Source: Maribacter sp044594925
GTDB lineage: Bacteria > Bacteroidota > Bacteroidia > Flavobacteriales > Flavobacteriaceae
Length of the DNA stretch: 64,000 nucleotides
Direction: 5' to 3'
Assembly (NCBI RefSeq): GCF_044594925.1
Contig: NZ_CP138991.1
Span: 2,790,001 to 2,854,000, forward strand
A model generated the notes under the pieces. That model was not told the DNA's origin. It ran no database searches and saw only the letters and a program-made list of their open reading frames with translations. This document shows positions 34,564-42,317 of the stretch, in pieces. A program made the translations under genes and the position numbers. Numbering within the stretch: position 1 is the first letter of the stretch; each line of letters begins with the position of its first letter.

Positions 34564-36015
34564 TTAGGCAATTATGGTTTCTTGTTCTTGGTTCGTTTCT
34601 TGTTGTTCGGGGATTATGATTTTACCATACCCTAGGATTTTCAATAAATCTTGCGCCTTTTGTTGTGGGTTGAACAAAGTGGTCATTAGATTACCCTCAT
34701 CGTCCCTATCAATTAAAACATGTTTTGGTTGCGGAATTAGACAATGTTGTAAGCCGCCATAACCTCCTATGGTTTCTTGGTACGCTCCAGTATTAAAAAA
34801 TCCAATATACAAAGGTTTATCCCGCTTGTATTTAGGTAAATAGATAGCGTTCATGTTTTGTTCACTATTATAGTAATCATCACTATCACAGGTAAGTCCA
34901 CCCAAAAGCACACGCTCGTATTCATCGTTCCAACGGTTAATGGGCAGCATGATAAAACGTTTGTTTATTGCCCAAGTATCTGGCAACGTAGTTATAAAAG
35001 AAGAGTCTATCATATTCCATTTTTCCCTATCGTTCTGTTGCTTTTGATAAAGGATTTCATAAATGGCACCACCACTTTCCCCAACGGTAAAGCTTCCGAA
35101 TTCGGTAAAAATGTTAGGCACGGGCACCTCGGCTTCTGAACAGGTAATATTGATTTGATTAATAATTTCATCGACCATGTATTCATAATCATAATCGAAT
35201 GCCAAACTGTTTTTTATGGGGAAACCTCCACCAATGTTTAAGCTGTCCAAAGACGGACAAACCTTTTTCAACTTAACGTATACTTTTAAACATTTAACCA
35301 ATTCGTTCCAATAATAGGCATTATCGCGAATACCGGTATTAATGAAAAAATGAAGCATTTTAAGCTCTACTTTATCATTGCTCTTAATTTGATCTTCATA
35401 AAAAGGAACAATATTTTTATAGCCAATGCCCAAGCGAGAGGTATAAAACTCGAATTTCGGTTCCTCTTCCGACGCAATCCTAATACCTACTTGAAAATCG
35501 TCCTTAATAACGTCACAGAGTAAATCTATCTCCTCGTAATTATCTATAATGGGGATACAATTACGATGACCTTTATTGATCAGTCTTCCTATGTTCTCAA
35601 TGTATTGCGCTCTTTTAAAACCGTTACAAAGCACATAGGTATCGTCCTTAATCTTCCCTACACTTTTGAGTTCTTCCACAATATTAATGTCAAAAGCCGA
35701 TGAAGTTTCAATATGAATGGTATTTTTCAGCGCCTCATGCAACACATGCTGAAAATGGGAGCTTTTTGTACAGTAACAATACTTATACGTACCCTTGTAT
35801 TCATATTTATCAATGGCTTTCTCGAACCAACGTTGGGCTCTTTGAATGTTGTCCGATATTTTAGGTAAATAGGTAAATTTTAGAGGACTCCCGTACTGTG
35901 CGATTAATTTTTTTAAATCGATTCTATGAAAGTGCAAGTGCTCTCCTTCTAAAGTAAATTCTTCTTGAGGGAAATCATAGGTTTGTTCTATGAGGTCAAT
36001 ATATTTGGTATTCAT
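34564..36015 (-). CDS. speA: Biosynthetic arginine decarboxylase, short form
   Basis: 483 residues of the alanine-racemase-fold PLP decarboxylases. It shows the PLP lysine context YCYCTKSSHF near residue 83, SLNIGGGFP (glycine-rich phosphate site) and LLGGLTCDSDDYYN near the C-terminal catalytic Cys. It is much shorter than the 658-residue Escherichia coli SpeA, as usual in Bacteroidota. It makes agmatine, the substrate of the next gene product. First gene of the polyamine operon 36015-32314. Confidence 0.87.
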   Translation of the reverse strand: MNTKYIDLIEQTYDFPQEEFTLEGEHLHFHRIDLKKLIAQYGSPLKFTYLPKISDNIQRAQRWFEKAIDKYEYKGTYKYCYCTKSSHFQHVLHEALKNTIHIETSSAFDINIVEELKSVGKIKDDTYVLCNGFKRAQYIENIGRLINKGHRNCIPIIDNYEEIDLLCDVIKDDFQVGIRIASEEEPKFEFYTSRLGIGYKNIVPFYEDQIKSNDKVELKMLHFFINTGIRDNAYYWNELVKCLKVYVKLKKVCPSLDSLNIGGGFPIKNSLAFDYDYEYMVDEIINQINITCSEAEVPVPNIFTEFGSFTVGESGGAIYEILYQKQQNDREKWNMIDSSFITTLPDTWAINKRFIMLPINRWNDEYERVLLGGLTCDSDDYYNSEQNMNAIYLPKYKRDKPLYIGFFNTGAYQETIGGYGGLQHCLIPQPKHVLIDRDDEGNLMTTLFNPQQKAQDLLKILGYGKIIIPEQQETNQEQETIIA

Positions 36016-36472
36016 GCTATATAAATAATTATGCTTTAAAATTCGGTAAAATTAAAAATGGAAAGTGTTGCTAGACGTTAATAAAATGTAAGCAAAATGA
36101 AAATCAAATGATGATTTGCTCCTGAGTAGTAGCAATAAAAAAGTAGTTGTGCTGTGGCCGCACAATCGGAGAGTTTAAAACGGAAGTAAGCTTTAAAATT
36201 CGGTCACTCATCTTATAAGTTACTTTAAGGTTTGACTTCCTGACCCCCCAAAGCCCGAACATATAAACATTACATATCATGTTCAGCTAAATGCTAAATA
36301 CAAAGTAGCGCACGGCTACTTAGACCATGCAAATGAAATCATTTTTTTTGAAAAAAAAGTTTTTTTGACAAAATAATTTAAAAGCTTAAGTTTCTTACAG
36401 CCAGCAAGTTATGTACTTATTTTTCGAATAATTGAAAATGGAGGTAAAAAACTTATGTTCAAAATCGAATTG
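36016..36472. other. Intergenic region upstream of speA
   Basis: AT-rich, with long A and T runs near 36340-36370 and a small GTAGC/GCTAC hairpin near 36306. I see no ORF and no convincing TAnnTTTG element for speA. The gap ends at tRNA-Arg. A further stretch of about 130 bp (36545-36677) beyond the tRNA is also empty. Confidence 0.5.
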
Positions 36473-36544
36473 TAGCCTCGGCAAGAATCGAACTTGCATC
36501 TAAAGTTTAGGAAACTTCTATTCTATCCATTGAACTACGAGGCC
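36473..36544 (-). tRNA. tRNA-Arg (anticodon CCT)
   Basis: The full cloverleaf can be folded on the minus strand. The acceptor GGCCTCG pairs with CGAGGCT (one G-T pair). The D arm is GTTC/GAAT, and the anticodon stem GAAGT/ACTTT carries the loop TTCCTAA (CCT, T33, A37). The T arm is GCAAG-TTCGATT-CTTGC. The discriminator is A. The genomic 3' end reads ACA, so CCA is not fully encoded. Confidence 0.93.
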
Positions 36545-36677
36545 AAAAAATCAAGAGTGCTAAATTAAGATTTTTGGGTATTCTTTAAAAATCTCAAAAG
36601 AAGCAATTATCACTAATAAAAAAAGCAAATAACTATGAACTCTGATACTTGAGCTAGACACCTGTATTTGTATTTGA

Positions 36678-37259
36678 TTATTCGTACACCTCAACAATCA
36701 TCTCTACCTCGACGGCCATATTACCTGGTAAGGAGCCCATACCTACTGCAGCTCTAGCGTGTTTTCCTGCATCGCCAAAGACGGCCACCATCAAATCCGA
36801 ATAGCCATTGATAACTTTAGAATGATCCTTAAAATCAGTTTCCGCATTCACCATACCCTTAACCTTTACAACCCTTTTTACCTTGTTCAGGTTACCCAGT
36901 TCCGCTTTTAAGACAGATAGCTGATTAATGGCTACTTCCCGTGCAGCGGTATAACCGTCTTCAATAGTTAAATCTGCGCCTAATTTCCCTACAATATTCT
37001 TACCATTGGCTTGTTTTGGCCCTTTACCCGCCAAAAAAATTAGATTTCCTGTTCGTACAGCATGTACATAGTTAGCAACAGGCGTTCCTTGATTCCTAAG
37101 TGTAATGTTTAGCTCTCCAAGTTTAGCCTCCGGATTGTAATCACTAGGGATTACAGCTGCGGATCCATTCGCAACAGTTTTCAGTTCTAATTTTTTATTT
37201 GATTCGGTTCCGCAGGATAAAAGAAGTACTAAAACGAACCCTAGTATCAAGTTTTTCAT
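36678..37259 (-). CDS. RidA/YjgF-family lipoprotein
   Basis: 193 residues. N-terminal lipoprotein signal (ILGFVLVLLLSC, lipobox cysteine at about 16), then a linker and a RidA/YjgF-like domain (GNLIFLAGKGP, KRVVKVKGMVNAETDF, KHARAAVGMGSLPGNMAVEVEMI). Cytosolic RidA deaminates reactive enamines. A lipid-anchored form outside the cytoplasm is atypical and its substrate is unknown. The conserved RidA arginine appears to be in KHARAAVG. It is divergent from the MFS gene. Confidence 0.83.
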   Translation of the reverse strand: MKNLILGFVLVLLLSCGTESNKKLELKTVANGSAAVIPSDYNPEAKLGELNITLRNQGTPVANYVHAVRTGNLIFLAGKGPKQANGKNIVGKLGADLTIEDGYTAAREVAINQLSVLKAELGNLNKVKRVVKVKGMVNAETDFKDHSKVINGYSDLMVAVFGDAGKHARAAVGMGSLPGNMAVEVEMIVEVYE

Positions 37260-37419
37260 AACACAGACTATTTAGAATTTCAAATTATAGATTCATCATA
37301 AAAATATGACAATATGTTAACCTTATAGCACTAAGCATAGGATTTAGCTAAAAAACGCTAAAAATTATTTCATTTTTACTAGATTAGCGTATTAACCAAA
37401 CCAATAAAACTAATTGTAT

Positions 37420-38652
37420 ATGGAAAATTCTAAGGTAAATGCAAATAGGTTGTTTTACGGGAGTTGTTTTGCTTTAATTACTACTGCATTCTCTTTTGCT
37501 ATAGCAGCGGGAATTTTAGACCAATTAAAGACTGAATTAGAATTAACGGCAAGTCAAGCAGGACTTATTGCCTCTATGTGGTTTTTAGGATTTCCGATTT
37601 CTATGGTCATCGGCGGTCTTATTTATCACAAGGTAGGAGGTAAGGCTATTATGCAATTTGCCTTTTTTGCCCATGCGGTTGGAATCATAATGCTTATTTT
37701 TTCTGGCAGCTATGTACTCTTACTTATCGCAAACCTGCTCATAGGATTAGGTAACGGGTGCACCGAGGCGGCTTGCAATCCTATGATTGCGGACGCTTAT
37801 CAGGGAAATAAAATGAGTAAAATGCTCAACCGTTTTCATATGTGGTTTCCAGGAGGTATTGCAATTGGCAGCCTAATATCTGGACTAATGACGGATAACG
37901 GGATTATGGGTCAAAGTCAAATGTGGCTCTTATTGATTCCTACAGTGATTTATGCTTATTTATTTTTTGGACAGGACTGGCCAAAAGCAAAAATTCAAGA
38001 GGCATCGGACATCAGTACAAATCTAAAATCCCTTGTAACTCCTCTTTTTCTTTTCATCGGTATTTGTATGTCTTTAACAGCAATATCCGAATTTGGGCCT
38101 AACCAATGGGTGAGCCTTATTCTATCTAAAAGCGGTGCACAACCTACATTAATCCTAGCGCTAACCGCGGGTCTTATGGCCATAGCTCGCTATTTTGGGG
38201 GAGATATGGTAAAACGCTTTGACCAAACCGGTGTATTATTGGGCTCTGCCATTTTAGCAACAATAGGTGTATATCTTTTTAGCACCCAAACAGGGGCAAT
38301 GGCTTATGTTGCCGCAGTTATCTTTGCGTTGGGAATCGCCTATTTCTGGCCTAATATGATTGGTTTAGTCGCTACCAAGGTACCTAAAAGCGGTGCTTTA
38401 GGTATGTCGGTTGTAGGGGCCATTGGTATGTTCGCGAATTCAATTTTCCAACCCATAATTGGAGGTTGGATCGATGCTGATAAAGCTGATGCAGTTGCAC
38501 AAGGCTTAACTGGAGATGAATTAGAGTTGGTTTCTGGACAAGCTACTTTAGGTACGATGATTATTTTCCCAGGCCTATTGATTATTCTGTTTACCATACT
38601 TTATTTTTGGTTAAAGAATAGAAAAGATGAAGTAGAAATGGCAACCGCCTAG
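37420..38652 (+). CDS. Major facilitator superfamily transporter
   Basis: 410 residues from the ATG at 37420 (an in-frame TTG lies 6 nt earlier). About twelve hydrophobic segments in two halves, with the first-half loop pattern GGLIYHKVGGK resembling the MFS motif A. It is an inner-membrane symporter or exporter. The nearest neighbour is the divergent RidA-like lipoprotein gene, which may hint at shared substrate, but the substrate cannot be named. It stands alone with its own terminator. Confidence 0.85.
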   Translation: MENSKVNANRLFYGSCFALITTAFSFAIAAGILDQLKTELELTASQAGLIASMWFLGFPISMVIGGLIYHKVGGKAIMQFAFFAHAVGIIMLIFSGSYVLLLIANLLIGLGNGCTEAACNPMIADAYQGNKMSKMLNRFHMWFPGGIAIGSLISGLMTDNGIMGQSQMWLLLIPTVIYAYLFFGQDWPKAKIQEASDISTNLKSLVTPLFLFIGICMSLTAISEFGPNQWVSLILSKSGAQPTLILALTAGLMAIARYFGGDMVKRFDQTGVLLGSAILATIGVYLFSTQTGAMAYVAAVIFALGIAYFWPNMIGLVATKVPKSGALGMSVVGAIGMFANSIFQPIIGGWIDADKADAVAQGLTGDELELVSGQATLGTMIIFPGLLIILFTILYFWLKNRKDEVEMATA

Positions 38653-38666
38653 ATATAATATACATT

Positions 38667-38708
38667 ATACAGAATGCCCAAACAATTCTCTGTTTGGGCA
38701 TTCTGTAT
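38667..38708. terminator. Strong bidirectional terminator
   Basis: A 17-bp perfect stem starting ATACAGAATGCCC with an 8-nt loop, between the convergent MFS and methylmalonyl-CoA mutase genes. Confidence 0.85.
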
Positions 38709-38727
38709 TTCAATCGTTGGCTATCTT

Positions 38728-40890
38728 CTATGCTATCAAAAGCTCTAATATCTGAATCGCCGCTTCACTTATTTTAGTCCCAGGGCCAAAAACTGCAACC
38801 GCGCCGGCCTCCAACAAAAAGGGATAATCCTGTTTGGGAACCACACCACCTACAATGACCATAATATCTTCGCGACCATACTTTTTCAGCTCCGCGATAA
38901 CGGCCGGCACCAAGGTTTTATGTCCGGCGGCCAAGGAAGAAACACCTAAAATATGTACGTCGTTTTCAACTGCTTGTTTTGCGGCTTCCTGCGGGGTTTG
39001 AAACAAGGGGCCAATATCTACGTCAAAACCGAGGTCGGCATATCCTGTAGCGACTACCTTAGCCCCACGGTCATGCCCATCCTGACCCATTTTTGCTATC
39101 ATAATCCTGGGCCTGCGGCCATCCTGCTCTGCAAATACATCCGCAAGTTCCTGTGCCTTTTTAAAACTATCGTCGTTCTTTATTTCTTTGGAATACACTC
39201 CTGTAAATGATTTAATTTCTGCTTTATGACGCCCAAAAGCGACTTCCAAGGCGTCGCTAATTTCGCCCAAGGTGGCCCTAGCTCTTGCGGCATTTACGGC
39301 TAAAGCTAACAAATTATCGGCGGCTCCATTACCGGCTATTTTATTTTTAGCTGCTTCCGTCAAGTTCTCTAAACAAGTGTTAACTGCCTTGGCATCCCTA
39401 CCTTCCTTAATCGTTTTCAAGCGTTCCATCTGTTCCTTACGAACGGCTTGGTTGTCTACCTCCAAAATCTGTAAATCGTCCTCTTCCGCCAATCGGTATT
39501 TATTTACACCTACCAACACATCTTGGCCGCTATCCAACCTTGCCTGTTTTCTGGCAGCGGCCTCTTCTATGCGCATTTTGGGAATTCCGGCTTCAATGGC
39601 CATTGTCATTCCGCCCAAATCTTCTACCTCGGCCATGAGCTCCCATGCCTTTTCCGCTAGCTCCTGCGTCAAAGATTCTACATAGTAGCTGCCCGCCCAT
39701 GGATCCACTGTCTTGGTGATTTTGGTTTCTTCCTGCAGGTATATCTGGGTTTCGCGCGCAATCCGTGCCGAAAAATCCGTCGGTAAAGCAATGGCCTCGT
39801 CCAAGGCATTGGTATGTAAACTCTGTGTCCCGCCAAAAACCGCAGCGGCGGCTTCTATAGTGGTCCGCGCCACATTATTGAACGGGTCTTGTTCCGTAAG
39901 GCTCCAACCGCTGGTCTGGCAATGGGTCCGTAATGCTAAGGATTTATCTGTTTGGGGATGAAACTGTTTTACCAATTTCGCCCATAACATACGTGCCGCG
40001 CGCATTTTGGCGATTTCCATAAAGTGGTTCATTCCAATACCCCAAAAGAAAGAAAGTCGCGGGGCAAAATCATCGATCTTTAGACCGGCCTTTATTCCGG
40101 TGCGTATGTATTCCAATCCATCCGCCAAGGTATAGGCCAATTCCATGTGTGCTGGCGCACCCGCTTCGTGCATGTGGTACCCAGAGATACTAATGCTATT
40201 AAATTTGGGCATAAACTTGCTCGTATACTCGAAAATATCGGCTACCAGTTGCATGGAAGGTTTAGGCGGATAGATATAGGTGTTCCGCACCATAAACTCT
40301 TTTAAAATATCGTTCTGTATAGTGCCTGCCAAAAGCTCCTTGGTAACACCCTGCTCTTCAGCTGCAACGATATAAAAAGCCATAATGGGCAACACGGCAC
40401 CGTTCATGGTCATGGAAACCGACATCCTATCCAAGGGAATTCCATCGAACAAAATTTTCATATCCTCCACGGAATCAATTGCAACGCCCGCTTTTCCCAC
40501 ATCGCCCACCACACGTTCGTGATCACTATCATAACCTCTATGGGTAGGCAGGTCAAAAGCAACGGACAGGCCTTTTTGTCCGCCCTTTAAATTCCGTCGG
40601 TAAAATGCATTACTCTCTTGTGCTGTAGAAAAACCCGCATATTGGCGAATGGTCCAAGGTCTACGAACATACATCGTTGAATATGGCCCGCGTAAATACG
40701 GTGGAATTCCTGCTGCAAAATTCAGATGCTCAGCATCCTTTATATCGTCTCTGGAATAGGTTTTTTTTAGGGCGATATTTTCTGCGGTAACGAAACCCTT
40801 ATCCGTATTTACAGTAGGTTTATCTCCTTCATTTGAAGTGACGGCCAAGGCATTTAAGGTAAGCTTATCCAGGTTCTTTCTACTCATCAT
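38728..40890 (-). CDS. mutB: Methylmalonyl-CoA mutase, large (catalytic) subunit
   Basis: 720 residues. It has the TIM-barrel catalytic domain (RGPYSTMYVRRPWTIRQYAGF near residue 65, SISGYHMHEAGAPAHMELAYT) and a C-terminal cobalamin-binding domain with the DxHxxG motif (MGQDGHDRGAKVV) around residue 600. It interconverts (R)-methylmalonyl-CoA and succinyl-CoA using adenosylcobalamin. It overlaps the small-subunit gene by 11 nt. Length and motifs are complete. No MeaB-like chaperone or epimerase gene is in the window. Confidence 0.93.
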   Translation of the reverse strand: MMSRKNLDKLTLNALAVTSNEGDKPTVNTDKGFVTAENIALKKTYSRDDIKDAEHLNFAAGIPPYLRGPYSTMYVRRPWTIRQYAGFSTAQESNAFYRRNLKGGQKGLSVAFDLPTHRGYDSDHERVVGDVGKAGVAIDSVEDMKILFDGIPLDRMSVSMTMNGAVLPIMAFYIVAAEEQGVTKELLAGTIQNDILKEFMVRNTYIYPPKPSMQLVADIFEYTSKFMPKFNSISISGYHMHEAGAPAHMELAYTLADGLEYIRTGIKAGLKIDDFAPRLSFFWGIGMNHFMEIAKMRAARMLWAKLVKQFHPQTDKSLALRTHCQTSGWSLTEQDPFNNVARTTIEAAAAVFGGTQSLHTNALDEAIALPTDFSARIARETQIYLQEETKITKTVDPWAGSYYVESLTQELAEKAWELMAEVEDLGGMTMAIEAGIPKMRIEEAAARKQARLDSGQDVLVGVNKYRLAEEDDLQILEVDNQAVRKEQMERLKTIKEGRDAKAVNTCLENLTEAAKNKIAGNGAADNLLALAVNAARARATLGEISDALEVAFGRHKAEIKSFTGVYSKEIKNDDSFKKAQELADVFAEQDGRRPRIMIAKMGQDGHDRGAKVVATGYADLGFDVDIGPLFQTPQEAAKQAVENDVHILGVSSLAAGHKTLVPAVIAELKKYGREDIMVIVGGVVPKQDYPFLLEAGAVAVFGPGTKISEAAIQILELLIA

Positions 40891-42256
40891 TCAATCTGTT
40901 TTGTTCCAAAGTTTCCGCCAAGCGTTTTTCTATAATGGGCACCAATAATGTTTTCCTAGGCTTGGTTTTTACAAAAGGATAAAGCTCCAAGTTCTCCTTC
41001 ATGGTATCCGTTTCGTTTTGGAACTTATTGGTTCCTACCAGAACTTCCGTTTGTTCATCAAAACGTTGCTGTTGCTTTTGGGCAGCTTCTTTTATTTTTC
41101 CTTGAACGGTGTGCTCCTTTAGTTGCTTTAAGAATCCACCACCATGCTCTATGCTCTTTAATAGTTCCAAGCCCTTTTCCGCCAACTGTTTTGTTAACGA
41201 TGCTATATAATAAGATCCATCCGATGCATTGGTTACTTTATCAAAATAACTTTCCTCCTTTAGTAGGAGTACTTGATTTAGCGCAATACGTTCCCCAAAT
41301 TCGTTCGTTTTATGGTAGATGGCGTCATAGGGCATATTAATGACGGTATTTGCGCCGCCCAATACGGCGGACATGCACTCGGTAGTAGTCCGGAGCATAT
41401 TTATATTGTAATCGTAAAGTGTTTTATTTCTTTTAGATGGATATGCAACGATATGGCAATCCAAAGTAAAACCGTAAATCGAAACCAAATTTTCCCAAAG
41501 AATTCTCAAGGCCCTTAGTTTTGCGATTTCAAAGAAATAATTACCTCCTACGGCTACTTTAAATACCATAGAATTAAGCTGCGCAGCACGTTCACCGCTA
41601 TCCAAATGATTCAAATATTCGTTCGCATGTGCCATGGCGTAGCCCAATTGCTGTACCATGGTAGCACCCGCATTTTCATATAAGGAAACATCCACACTTA
41701 AAACATGTGGTGCAGTTGTTTTCAACATACGGTCTAGAGCTTCGTGGTCTTTTTCTAGACTGGTGAACCAGTTTCCAGTTCGTGCCAAATTTCCGATGAT
41801 ATCTACATTGAAAAAAATAGCATCTTCATGACCTTTGGCAACCTCCAAAACCAATTGCATATAATCTACTGAAAGAAATTCCATCCGCAAGTAAACAGCA
41901 GTTTTACTTAAATCAATGCCTTTCAACAACTCAGAAATAGATATAGTTTCGGACGGAATGATAAAGTGTACCCGCTCGGCCCCGCTTTTCAATAGTTTGA
42001 TAGCCTTTTCATTGGCCATTACCGCATTACCGGCATAAATTTCCTGACCAATGTACCAACCCTGTTCGGAGTTAGGAGCATCTAAGCCCATATCCGACAT
42101 GGAATCTTCATGGTAAAAAGGCTTTACTTTTATGCCTTCGGGCGATTCCCAGACCAAGGTATTGTTATAGTCCGCCCCCTTAAGGTCGTACTGGATTTTT
42201 TGTTTCCAGGCCTTTTCGGAAACTGCTTCAAATTCGTTGAATAGTTTTTGTTTCAT
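40880..42256 (-). CDS. mutA: Methylmalonyl-CoA mutase, small (non-catalytic) subunit
   Basis: 458 residues aligned with the barrel part of the mutase, without a B12-binding domain: no DxHxxG motif is present. This is the short small subunit usual in Bacteroidota (actinobacterial MutA is about 600). Recognisable parts are KQKIQYDLKGADYN near the start, FVKTKPRKTLLVPIIEKRLAE at the end, and LGGANTVINMPYDAIYHK in the barrel. It forms a heterodimer with the large subunit, whose gene overlaps its 3' end. Start ATG at 42256. Confidence 0.9.
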   Translation of the reverse strand: MKQKLFNEFEAVSEKAWKQKIQYDLKGADYNNTLVWESPEGIKVKPFYHEDSMSDMGLDAPNSEQGWYIGQEIYAGNAVMANEKAIKLLKSGAERVHFIIPSETISISELLKGIDLSKTAVYLRMEFLSVDYMQLVLEVAKGHEDAIFFNVDIIGNLARTGNWFTSLEKDHEALDRMLKTTAPHVLSVDVSLYENAGATMVQQLGYAMAHANEYLNHLDSGERAAQLNSMVFKVAVGGNYFFEIAKLRALRILWENLVSIYGFTLDCHIVAYPSKRNKTLYDYNINMLRTTTECMSAVLGGANTVINMPYDAIYHKTNEFGERIALNQVLLLKEESYFDKVTNASDGSYYIASLTKQLAEKGLELLKSIEHGGGFLKQLKEHTVQGKIKEAAQKQQQRFDEQTEVLVGTNKFQNETDTMKENLELYPFVKTKPRKTLLVPIIEKRLAETLEQNRLNDE

Positions 42257-42317
42257 ATACCTTGTAAACTTAGAAAAATATATAGGCTTCTCACAAATTT
42301 TGCAATGTTCCTAATAA

